The notes beneath the pieces are model-generated. The model worked only from the letters and a program-made list of their open reading frames with translations. It ran no database searches and had not been told where the DNA came from. DNA of 64,000 nt, from the NCBI RefSeq assembly GCF_003148625.1, contig NZ_QGGO01000014.1, positions 62,001-126,000 of the forward strand, read 5' to 3'. The position numbers were made by a program, and so were the translations under genes. The first letter of the stretch is position 1. Each line of letters opens with the position of its first letter. This DNA comes from Arcicella aurantiaca. Its GTDB lineage: Bacteria > Bacteroidota > Bacteroidia > Cytophagales > Spirosomataceae. Of the stretch, positions 52,224 through 60,716 are shown one piece after another.

Positions 52224-54455
52224 ATGACTCTCAAAATCAAAACTATGTTCAAAAAATCCCAACTCTTTATTTCCTTAATTGCCTTCACTTGTACCAATTA
52301 TTTTGTGCAAGCCCAGCAAAATGTTACCATTCCGATTGAAACCGCTAAAAATTCATTAGTCTTACAAACTGATAAGGATAATCGTTTAGGAATTGTTCAT
52401 TTTGGAAAAAAATTACTTAAAACTTCCGACAATGCCCTTATCTCGCAAGAGTTGCGTTACAATGACTCAAACGCAGGAATTTATAACTCTCCGTACACGC
52501 CAAGCGGAACTTGGAATTTGGTAGAACCTGCCATTCAAATAACGCACGCAGATGGAAATTCGTCTTTGGAATTAAAATATGTGAGTCATCAAACCATAAA
52601 AATCGATGATAACGTAACGCAAACCAATATTTTATTGAAAGACCCCAATTATCCTGTTGAAGTAACGCTTTGTTATAAAGTTTATGCCAAAGAAAATGTA
52701 ATTGAGCAATGGAGTTTAATAAAACATCAGGAGAAAAAGAACATTTTGATGCAAAAATATGCTTCGGCAAATATGTATTTCTCGGCTGATAATTACGTGT
52801 TACATCATTATCATGGTGGTTGGGCTGAAGAAATGAAAACCGAAGAAACCCTTTTGACAGCAGGGATTAAAACTTTGGATTCAAAATTAGGAACAAGAGC
52901 CAATTTATTTCAACCACCAACTTTTATGCTTTCATTCGACCGTCAGGCTACTGAAGATGAAGGTAAGGTAATGTTAGGAACGTTAGCTTGGTCAGGTAAT
53001 TTCAAAATTGATTTTGAAGTTGATTCTTATCATAATTTAAGATTATTGGCAGGTATTAACCCTCACGCTTCTGAATATTCTCTTGCTCCAAATCAAGAAT
53101 TTAAAACACCGTCATTTATTTCTACTTTTTCAGATAATGGAAAAGGCGAAGCCAGTAGAAATATGCACAATTGGGCAAGAAAATATCGAATTTTAGACGG
53201 TGAAGGTTCAAGATTAACACTTTTAAACAACTGGGAAGCCACTTATTTCGACTTTGATGAACAAAAATTAACAGGTTTATTTAAAGATGGTAAAAAATTA
53301 GGCGTTGATTTATTTTTATTAGATGATGGTTGGTTTGCCAATAAATATCCAAGAAATGGCGATGTGGCAGGTTTGGGAGATTGGCAAGAAAACCGCAAAA
53401 AATTACCGAATGGCATTGGTTATTTAATGAAAGAAGCTACCAAAGCAGGGATAAAATTTGGTATTTGGGTAGAACCAGAAATGGTAAATCCAAAATCAGA
53501 ATTGTATGAACAACACAAAGATTGGGTAATTCGTGAGCCTGAACGACCAGAACATTATTTCAGAAATCAATTACCACTTGATTTGTCGAACCCAGAAGTT
53601 CAAGATTTTGTATTCGGGGTTTTGGATAATTTATTCACCAAAAATCCAGATTTAGCCTTCATTAAGTGGGATTGTAACGCCGTAACTTATAATGCACATT
53701 CTATGTATTTGCAAAAACAAGGTTTGCCACAAACGCATTTGTACGTTGAATATGTAAAAGGTTTATACAAAGTTTTGGAAAGAATTAGAACTAAATTTCC
53801 AAAAGTACCAATGATGCTTTGCTCAGGCGGAGGCGGACGTGTGGACTACGAAGCATTAAAATATTTTACAGAATTTTGGTTGAGCGACAATACCGACCCA
53901 ATAGAAAGAATTTTTATTCAATGGGAAAACTCCTATTTTTATCCTGCCATTGCTCATTGTAACCACATTACAGATTGGAGTAAAGTAGGCTTAAAATTCA
54001 GAACTGATGTTGCCATGATGGGCAAAATGGGCTACGATATTGTGGTTAGTCAATTGACGGAGAAAGAGCTTGAATTTAGTCAGAAAGCTTTAGAAAATTA
54101 CAAAAGAATTAACCCTGTTATTTGGAAAGGCAATCTTTATCGTTTGCAAAACCCTTGGGAAAAACCATTTGCATCGGTCAATTTTTGTAATGAAAATCAA
54201 GACCACGCAGTGATGTTTAATTATCTGACAACCAATAGATTTGACACAGGTTATAATCCAATGCCAATCAAATTAAAAGGATTATCGCCAACTAAAAAAT
54301 ATAGTGTTAAAGAAATTAATCTTTTCCCAGGAACAACATCAACCCTAAAAGCGGACTTAGTTTACACAGGAGATTATTTGATGACCATTGGCATCAATCC
54401 AGAATTGAGCGGACGTAGAAGTAGTGTAATTTTAGAGTTTACAGAAGTGAAATAA
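52224..54455 (+). CDS. Exported alpha-galactosidase, GH36
   Basis: 743 residues. A signal peptide (FKKSQLFISLIAFTCTNYFVQAQ) suggests that translation starts at M8 (52245). The N-terminal beta-sandwich domain (~35-310) contains 'YDVxxHHYHGGWAEEM'-like strands; the barrel has 'DLFLLDDGWFANKYP', 'GIWVEPEMVNPKSELYEQH', nucleophile D483 in 'KWDCNAV', and 'LSDNTDPIERIF' with the acid/base Asp region (D555-D558). All motifs of GH36 alpha-galactosidases are present. It hydrolyses terminal alpha-1,6-galactosides of oligosaccharides such as raffinose or galactomannan fragments. Confidence 0.93.
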   Translation: MTLKIKTMFKKSQLFISLIAFTCTNYFVQAQQNVTIPIETAKNSLVLQTDKDNRLGIVHFGKKLLKTSDNALISQELRYNDSNAGIYNSPYTPSGTWNLVEPAIQITHADGNSSLELKYVSHQTIKIDDNVTQTNILLKDPNYPVEVTLCYKVYAKENVIEQWSLIKHQEKKNILMQKYASANMYFSADNYVLHHYHGGWAEEMKTEETLLTAGIKTLDSKLGTRANLFQPPTFMLSFDRQATEDEGKVMLGTLAWSGNFKIDFEVDSYHNLRLLAGINPHASEYSLAPNQEFKTPSFISTFSDNGKGEASRNMHNWARKYRILDGEGSRLTLLNNWEATYFDFDEQKLTGLFKDGKKLGVDLFLLDDGWFANKYPRNGDVAGLGDWQENRKKLPNGIGYLMKEATKAGIKFGIWVEPEMVNPKSELYEQHKDWVIREPERPEHYFRNQLPLDLSNPEVQDFVFGVLDNLFTKNPDLAFIKWDCNAVTYNAHSMYLQKQGLPQTHLYVEYVKGLYKVLERIRTKFPKVPMMLCSGGGGRVDYEALKYFTEFWLSDNTDPIERIFIQWENSYFYPAIAHCNHITDWSKVGLKFRTDVAMMGKMGYDIVVSQLTEKELEFSQKALENYKRINPVIWKGNLYRLQNPWEKPFASVNFCNENQDHAVMFNYLTTNRFDTGYNPMPIKLKGLSPTKKYSVKEINLFPGTTSTLKADLVYTGDYLMTIGINPELSGRRSSVILEFTEVK

Positions 54456-54462
54456 AATATTT

Positions 54463-54693
54463 GTCTGAACTATGATTTTTGAGATTTAATGATATTAGGA
54501 TTTTCAAAAAAACAATCTTAAAATCAGGGAATCAAACAAATCATAGTTCAGATAAGATTAATAACACAAATTGAACTATGATTTATAGGATTTAAGGATA
54601 ATAAGATTTTCAAAAAACAATCTTAAAATCTCTCAATCAAATAAATCATAGTTCAGATTAAAATCATTCAATCAAACAAATCATAGTTCAGAT
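54463..54693. repeat. CTGAACTATGATTT foldback elements (two complete, one partial)
   Basis: Two ~88-bp units (54463-54552 and 54570-54658) begin with CTGAACTATGATTT and end with its inverse AAATCATAGTTCAG; a third partial copy ends at 54693. The inner segments are similar (GGATTTAA..., TTTTCAAAAAAACAATCTTAAAATC) but diverged. The first copy starts 7 nt after the alpha-galactosidase stop. This accounts for most of the 312-bp gap before the next gene. Confidence 0.85.
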
Positions 54694-54767
54694 TAAATAT
54701 TTGACAGATTAGTATTTTATCTTTAATTTTATAAATCCTACGAAAATCTTTAACGCTTTATCGAATT

Positions 54768-55178
54768 ATGCAACTTTCGCTCGTTTCTGAAATGCCCGAA
54801 TTAGAAAAGAAAATATTCTTGGATATTTATGCCAAGGTGTATTTCGATACTCGCAGAAATCGTCCAAGATTAAAAACACTTGAAGGGCAAACCATTCCAT
54901 GCGATTTAAAAATTGGTTGTCCTGCCAAAATGATTTCGGATTTTCCAGAAGGCACAATTTATAAATTAGATGCACGTTTAATTCAGAAAAACGGAAGACG
55001 ACCCTACTTTCTCACCATCAACAAAAACAAGGTACAACGTGCTATTGAATTTTTCGACCATAATTTACAAGTTCAAAAAGGCTTAAAACTTGAACAAAAA
55101 GCCAAGAAAATTACGTTTGAAAAAATCAAAAAAGCCAAAGAACCTACCAAAATTTTAGAAGAAATTTCGATTTTTTGA
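54768..55178 (+). CDS. Conserved hypothetical protein (136 aa)
   Basis: I do not recognise this protein. It is soluble, basic and has no signal peptide. A probable beta-rich N-terminal half contains 'KIFLDIYAKVYFDTRRNRPRLKTLEGQTIPCDLKIGCPAKMISDFPEGTIYKLDARLIQKNGRRPYFLTINK', and a basic helix follows (residues ~95-136, K/E-rich). The gene is preceded by repeats and followed 120 nt later by the first OmpA-like gene. The start ATG at 54768 is the only good one. An RNA- or DNA-binding role would fit the charge but is speculation. Confidence 0.6.
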   Translation: MQLSLVSEMPELEKKIFLDIYAKVYFDTRRNRPRLKTLEGQTIPCDLKIGCPAKMISDFPEGTIYKLDARLIQKNGRRPYFLTINKNKVQRAIEFFDHNLQVQKGLKLEQKAKKITFEKIKKAKEPTKILEEISIF

Positions 55179-55298
55179 GTTCTCGAAAGTTTATGAGTTC
55201 ATAGTGAATGAGTCTATGATTAAGCTAATTGACAACAATTAAAACAAAGCTACTCATAATTCGACAACTCATTCATAATAAACTCATTAACCCAGAAT

Positions 55299-57311
55299 AT
55301 GAGATTTACCATAGCTCTTTTATTATTAATCATTTCCTTACAAACAACCGCTCAAAAAACCTTCTGGGCAAGCCGTGTTATTGCCTTTTCATCTGAATAT
55401 TCCGACGCAAATACCACCAAAGAAAACAAAGCCATTCAAGCATTAGGAAAGCCCAACAAACTTCCCCTTTTTGGGCAGAGTGTATGTGCGTGGCAACCCA
55501 TGACACAAGAAAGTCCATTGGAAGAATTCTTAATCGTTGGTTTTGATACCTTAATGCCAATCAAACAAGTGGCTATTGCAGAAAACTTTGGGCAAGGTTG
55601 TATCGTAAGAATTGAAGCTTTTGATGAATTTGATAATTTAAAAACACTTTGGGTCAATAAAAATATGCCAACCAATGAAGTTGGAAGAATGGCGAATCTC
55701 GTTTTATCTAAATTAACGCCGTTTAAAGTTCGAGGAATAAAAATTGTTCTAAATACAAATAGAGTAAAAGGTTGGAATCAAATTGACGCCATTGCCATTT
55801 CTCAGTCAGATGTACCCATCAAAGCGAGTATAAACTTAGCAAAAAATCTTCCTGCCGAAATTATTAAAGAAAATTTGGGTGAAAATGTGAACTCTGCCTA
55901 TCGTGAAATTGCCCCAGTGATTTCTCCAGATGGAAAAACCTTGTATTACACTCGCTGGAAACATCCCGAAAACTTAGGGACAGGAAAAAATCAAGACGTC
56001 TGGTTTTCAGAAATTCAAAAAGACGGAAAATGGGGATTAGCCAAGCCAATGGGCGAACCAATCAACAATACAGAACACAACGCCATTTGTGCCATTTCTC
56101 CCGACGGAAAAACCATTTTGCTCAATAACGTTTATTTGAGAGACGGCTCAATGGCAAAAGGTGTTTCCATGTCAACGAAAACGCCAACAGGTTGGGCATT
56201 TCCGAAGCCAATAAATATCAAAAACTTTAGAAATAAATCTGAATATGCAGAATATAGTTTTTCTCCTAATGGTCGAGTTTTGATTCTAACAGGTCAATTC
56301 GCTGAAACACAAGGAGGTAAAGATATTTATGTTTCATTTTTACAACCTGACGGCACTTGGGCAGAACCCAAAAATTTAGGAAAAAAAATCAACACTGCCG
56401 AAGAAGAAAGCACTCCATTTGTAGCCGCTGATGGCAAAACGCTTTATTTTTCCACAAAAGGTTTGAGTGGTTATGGCAACAATGATATTTTCTTGAGCAG
56501 AAGATTAGACGACACTTGGATGAATTGGTCAGAACCTGAAAATTTAGGTTCTGTCATTAATACACCTGAGTGGGACGGATATTTTTCAATCTCCGCCATT
56601 GGTGATTATGCCTTTTTTAGCTCACAAGAAAATGCTATTGGCGAAGAAGATATTTTTAAATTACGTGTTCCAGAATCAATTAAACCAAGTGCTGTTGTTC
56701 AAGTAACTGGTGGGGTTTATAACAAAGTAGATAACAAACCGATTTCTGCCAAAATTAATGTTCAATCATTGACTGATAAAGATACCGTTTGTGTTACTTA
56801 TGACCCTCTGACGGGAGATTATAAAATGATGCTTCCTTCTAAACAGAGCTACACGATTTCGGCATCAAAAAAGGGTTTTATGGCTGTTTCTGAACCTTTA
56901 GATTTTACAAAAGACAATAACTTTAAAGAAGTAAAAAAGAATATTTATTTACTTCCGATTGAAGCAGGACAGAAAATGACACTCAATAGTGTTTTCTTCG
57001 CTCAAAGTAAAGCCGAAATTTTAGACAATTCTTTTCCAGAATTAGATAGAATAATCAAAGTAATGGAAGAAAATCCAACAATGGAAATCATGTTGGAAGG
57101 ACACACTGATAATCAAGGAGATTGGAACGAAAACTTGCTATTATCAAAACAAAGAGTTGAAGAAGTGAAGAAATATTTAGCGGCAGGAGGAATAAATATA
57201 AAAAGAGTGCAAACTCAGGGATACGGCTCAACAAGACCAATTTCAAGTAATAATTCAGAAGAAAAAAGAAAATTAAATAGACGTGTAGAAGTAACAATTG
57301 TTAAGAATTAA
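55299..57311 (+). CDS. PD40-OmpA family outer membrane protein, copy 1
   Basis: 670 residues with a signal peptide (RFTIALLLLIISLQTTAQ). A beta-sandwich, galactose-binding-like domain ('FWASRVIAFSSEYSD...') occupies ~20-165. PD40/WD40-like beta-propeller repeats ('APVISPDGKTLYYTRWK', 'ISPDGKTILLNN', 'FSPNGRVLILTG', 'VAADGKTLYFSTKG') fill ~195-450. A carboxypeptidase-regulatory-like beta domain ('GGVYNKVDNKPISAKIN') comes next, and the C-terminal OmpA domain (~555-670, 'LNSVFFAQSKAEIL', 'EGHTDNQGDWNENLLLSKQRVEEVKKYL', 'NRRVEV') binds peptidoglycan. The next gene is a paralogue, 259 bp away. Such proteins often act in gliding or envelope complexes. Confidence 0.87.
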   Translation: MRFTIALLLLIISLQTTAQKTFWASRVIAFSSEYSDANTTKENKAIQALGKPNKLPLFGQSVCAWQPMTQESPLEEFLIVGFDTLMPIKQVAIAENFGQGCIVRIEAFDEFDNLKTLWVNKNMPTNEVGRMANLVLSKLTPFKVRGIKIVLNTNRVKGWNQIDAIAISQSDVPIKASINLAKNLPAEIIKENLGENVNSAYREIAPVISPDGKTLYYTRWKHPENLGTGKNQDVWFSEIQKDGKWGLAKPMGEPINNTEHNAICAISPDGKTILLNNVYLRDGSMAKGVSMSTKTPTGWAFPKPINIKNFRNKSEYAEYSFSPNGRVLILTGQFAETQGGKDIYVSFLQPDGTWAEPKNLGKKINTAEEESTPFVAADGKTLYFSTKGLSGYGNNDIFLSRRLDDTWMNWSEPENLGSVINTPEWDGYFSISAIGDYAFFSSQENAIGEEDIFKLRVPESIKPSAVVQVTGGVYNKVDNKPISAKINVQSLTDKDTVCVTYDPLTGDYKMMLPSKQSYTISASKKGFMAVSEPLDFTKDNNFKEVKKNIYLLPIEAGQKMTLNSVFFAQSKAEILDNSFPELDRIIKVMEENPTMEIMLEGHTDNQGDWNENLLLSKQRVEEVKKYLAAGGINIKRVQTQGYGSTRPISSNNSEEKRKLNRRVEVTIVKN

Positions 57312-57570
57312 GTAAGTGTTGAGATTTACGTGGTATGCCATTGCCTTACCAAAGTGTAATCATCAAAGGATTGCACAATACACTAAATCCAAACACCTAT
57401 TTTTACAGTTTAGTAATAATTGGAAAAACACCCAAATAAGTCAGGAATAGAACATTTTTTTTGCGTTTCATTAACAATCTCTCATCAAATTACAAAAAGG
57501 CGAAATACTAATTAAAACCCTTTTTAGAAAACGGTATCATTTTTGTAATTGAGGAATTAACCTTATTTCC

Positions 57571-59607
57571 ATGTTATCAATGTTCAAAAAATCCGCCGCC
57601 TTTTTGTTCTTCTTTCAGCTTATTATTTTCCCAACATTTTCCCAAAAAGTTTGTTGGGCGAGTAAAGTATTAGAATTTTCATCTGAAAGGGTCATTCCTT
57701 TTCAAACTACCGAATACAAAGCAATTCAAGCATTAGGAAAACCTAATGTTCTCCCCAATATCTCAGAAAGTACTGCCGCTTGGCAACCTTCACAACCCGA
57801 TAGTCCAAGTGCAGAATACATCACGGTTGCCTTTGATACGCTCATGCCTATCAGACAAGTTGCCGTTGCCGAAAACTTTGGTCAAGGTTGTATTGAAAAA
57901 ATCTTAGCAATAGACTCAAAAAATAATGTTTATACACTTTATCAAACTCCCGAAAATCAGATTAATGAGATAAAAGATAAAGGTAAAATGTTGAACGTCA
58001 TTCTCTCAGAAATGACTACTTACAGCATCAAAGCCATTAAATTAATCCTTAATACCGAAAAAATTAAAGGACCAAACCAAATTGATGCCATTGGGATTTC
58101 TGATTCTACTGAACCCATCAAAGCAGTTATTAGAGTAGCAGCCGATGCCCCAAAAGAAGTTTACCGAGAGAATTTAGGTAAAGGTGTAAATTCAAGACAT
58201 CAAGAATTTGCTCCAGTAATTTCAAGTGATGGTAAAACCCTTTTTTATACCCGTAATTATCTAAGTATGTTTGGTAAAGAAAAAGACCAAGATGTTTGGT
58301 TTAGCGTACAAGATAAAAATGGAAATTGGGTAAAATCAAAAAATATTGGTTATCCAATCAATAATGAAGATAAAAATGCCGTGTTTGCGGTTTCTGCCGA
58401 TGGAAGAGAAATCCTATTAATGAACAAATACAACAAAGATGGAAAATTATCTCCCGGAATTTCACGCTCATTTAGAACACGGGCAGGTTGGGCATATCCA
58501 GAAGAAATAAAGATTGACAATTACTATAATCAAAGTCCAAATGCTGAATATGCAATTTCACCTGATGGAAGAGTAATGGTAATGTCAATTCAACGAAAAA
58601 ATACAGTTGGAAAAAGAGACTTATATGTTTCTTTCAAAAAGGAAAACACCAATTGGTCTGAACCAATTAGTATGGGAAGACAAATAAATACGGTTGAACA
58701 TGAAGTAACGCCTTTTATTGCGGCAGATGGAAAAACGCTTTATTTTTCCACAAGAGGTTTCCCTGGTTATGGAGATAACGATATTTTTAAAACACAAAGA
58801 TTAGATGACACTTGGCAGTATTGGACAGAACCTGAAAACCTTGGTTCTGCCATAAATACACCAAATTGGGATGGATACTTCACGCTTCCAGCCTCTGGAG
58901 AGTATGCTTATATCTGCTCTATAAATGCAGCAAAAAAAGAAGATATTTATAAATTAGAATTACCTAAAACTGCAAAACCAGAGCCTGTGGCTATTATTTC
59001 AGGAGATATTTTAACGACTACGGACAAAAAGCCAGTTGAAGCCGTTTTGACGATGACTCCACAAAATGATAAATTAAAGCCCGAAGTAAAAAAATATGAC
59101 CCTGCAACGGGTTCATTTAGTTTTGTCGTGCCTTTGAAAGAAATTTACAATTTTGTTCCGTATGCAAAAGGATATTTAGCCATCAATGAAACGGTTGATT
59201 TGTCGAAAGAAATATCTTACCGAGAAATCAAAAAAGACTTTTATTTAATGCCTTTGGAAGTAGGAAATAAAGGAGTTTTGAACAGTTTTACCTTTGAACA
59301 AGGCGAATCACACCTACAAGCACCTGCCTTGAAAGATTTGGATAGAATAGTGCAAGCAATGAATGATTTTCCGACTTTGGAGATACTTTTTGAAGGACAT
59401 ACTGATAATCAGGGCGACTTCCAACTAAACCTAAAATTATCAGAAGAACGAGTAGAAGAAGTTAAAAACTACCTGATTTCTAAAGGGATAGCTTCCGAGA
59501 GGGTTACCACGAAAGGTTGGGGACAAACTCGCCCAATTGCCAGCAATGCTACCGAAGAACGCCGTCGTTTAAATCGTCGTGTAGAGTTTACAATTACGAA
59601 AAAATAG
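57571..59607 (+). CDS. PD40-OmpA family outer membrane protein, copy 2 (paralogue)
   Basis: A 678-residue paralogue of the preceding gene with the same domain order: signal peptide (SAAFLFFFQLIIFPTFSQ), N-terminal beta-sandwich ('VCWASKVLEFSSE'), PD40 propeller ('APVISSDGKTLFYTRNY', 'ISPDGRVMVMSI', 'IAADGKTLYFSTRG'), regulatory-like domain and OmpA C-terminal domain ('FEGHTDNQGDFQLNLKLSEERVEEVKNYL', 'RRLNRRVEFTI'). Identity is strongest in the propeller and OmpA parts. The pair probably arose by tandem duplication. The upstream 259-bp gap has CTAAATCC words but no gene. Confidence 0.87.
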   Translation: MLSMFKKSAAFLFFFQLIIFPTFSQKVCWASKVLEFSSERVIPFQTTEYKAIQALGKPNVLPNISESTAAWQPSQPDSPSAEYITVAFDTLMPIRQVAVAENFGQGCIEKILAIDSKNNVYTLYQTPENQINEIKDKGKMLNVILSEMTTYSIKAIKLILNTEKIKGPNQIDAIGISDSTEPIKAVIRVAADAPKEVYRENLGKGVNSRHQEFAPVISSDGKTLFYTRNYLSMFGKEKDQDVWFSVQDKNGNWVKSKNIGYPINNEDKNAVFAVSADGREILLMNKYNKDGKLSPGISRSFRTRAGWAYPEEIKIDNYYNQSPNAEYAISPDGRVMVMSIQRKNTVGKRDLYVSFKKENTNWSEPISMGRQINTVEHEVTPFIAADGKTLYFSTRGFPGYGDNDIFKTQRLDDTWQYWTEPENLGSAINTPNWDGYFTLPASGEYAYICSINAAKKEDIYKLELPKTAKPEPVAIISGDILTTTDKKPVEAVLTMTPQNDKLKPEVKKYDPATGSFSFVVPLKEIYNFVPYAKGYLAINETVDLSKEISYREIKKDFYLMPLEVGNKGVLNSFTFEQGESHLQAPALKDLDRIVQAMNDFPTLEILFEGHTDNQGDFQLNLKLSEERVEEVKNYLISKGIASERVTTKGWGQTRPIASNATEERRRLNRRVEFTITKK

Positions 59608-59671
59608 ACCGTTTAATATTTTCAAATCAGATTCAGTCGGGTTAAATCGTGCTACATTAATAAAAATCAGC

Positions 59672-59679
59672 TATTTTTG
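59672..59679 (+). promoter_or_regulatory. Candidate -7 box of the transketolase gene
   Basis: TATTTTTG fits TAnnTTTG and lies 49 nt before the transketolase start at 59729. A -33 TTG is not obvious at the usual distance. Confidence 0.35.
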
Positions 59680-59728
59680 TACTCGAATTACGTTTTTTTA
59701 ATTCAAAAGAAGACGAACCCATCTCTGA

Positions 59729-60553
59729 ATGATAACCTCAAAGAACAATACCCTCAATTCTTTTGCAGACTTAAAAAAGTTGCAAAAGACCTTACGCCTC
59801 AGAATTCTCGAAATGTATTTTACAGCCAATGCAGGTCATATTGGTTGTTCATTGTCATGTGTTGATTTAATGATTGGTTCTTTGTTATCTCATAAACAAG
59901 ATAATGAAGTTTTTCTACTCTCTAAAGGTCATGCTGCGGCAGCATTGTATGCTTGCTTAAATGAATCAGGAGAAATTTCAGACGAAGAATTAAAGACATT
60001 TTATAAAAACGGAACCGTACTTCCCGCTCACCCAGCTCCCAATAAAATTGCAGGTATTCCATTTGCAACAGGTTCATTAGGACATGGTTTGCCAATCGCA
60101 ACGGGAATTGCCCAAGCAAGCAAAATCCTTGAAAACGGCGAATACACCTACGTTTTAATGTCAGACGGTGAAACCAATGAAGGTACAACTTGGGAAGCCG
60201 CTCATTATGCGGTTGCTAAAGGTTTAGACAATCTTATCGTGATGGTTGACAAAAATGGCTTACAAGGATTTGGCAATACTGATGAAATTTTAGGCGTTTC
60301 TGCCGATAAAACAAAATGGGAAGCAATCGGCTTTGATGTTGTAGAATGTGACGGACATAATATCGAAGAAATTTACAATCAAATTGACTTGTTCAAAGCC
60401 AAAAAGAACGGTATTCCAAAATTATTAATTGCCAATACGACCAAAGGAAAAGGCGTTTCGTACATGGAAAATCGTATGGAATGGCATTACTTACCCATGA
60501 AACCAGAGCAGTTTGAAATTGCGATGAATGACGTAAATAACAATTACGTTTAG
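59729..60553 (+). CDS. Transketolase-like subunit, N-terminal (ThDP pyrophosphate-binding) half
   Basis: A 274-residue protein covering the PP domain of a transketolase. 'HIGCSLSCVDLMIG', 'FLLSKGHAAAALYACL', 'GSLGHGLPIATGIAQA' and 'MSDGETNEGTTWEAAHYAVAKGLDNLIVMVDKNGLQ' hold the ThDP/Mg2+ motif (GDG...N, here SDGE...N) and the conserved His residues. The Pyr domain half is a separate gene at 62796, with an epimerase-GT2 gene between them. Split transketolases of this size occur in cell-surface sugar gene sets as well as in core metabolism. Confidence 0.87.
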   Translation: MITSKNNTLNSFADLKKLQKTLRLRILEMYFTANAGHIGCSLSCVDLMIGSLLSHKQDNEVFLLSKGHAAAALYACLNESGEISDEELKTFYKNGTVLPAHPAPNKIAGIPFATGSLGHGLPIATGIAQASKILENGEYTYVLMSDGETNEGTTWEAAHYAVAKGLDNLIVMVDKNGLQGFGNTDEILGVSADKTKWEAIGFDVVECDGHNIEEIYNQIDLFKAKKNGIPKLLIANTTKGKGVSYMENRMEWHYLPMKPEQFEIAMNDVNNNYV

Positions 60554-60716
60554 CGTAATTAGGGGTTTGGATTTAGGCATTATCATTTTGCAGCCTAATC
60601 AATTGACTACAAGACTTTTATAAATCAAGTTTGTGTCGATTATTTAAACCAAACCACTTATAGAGTTCAAAATCAAATTGCCCAAAATCACGTTTTCAAA
60701 TCTTCAATAAATAAAA

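Noticed and set aside
59677-59865. 62-residue ORF at the transketolase start
   Set aside because: It overlaps the transketolase in another frame, and the transketolase frame has clear ThDP motifs.
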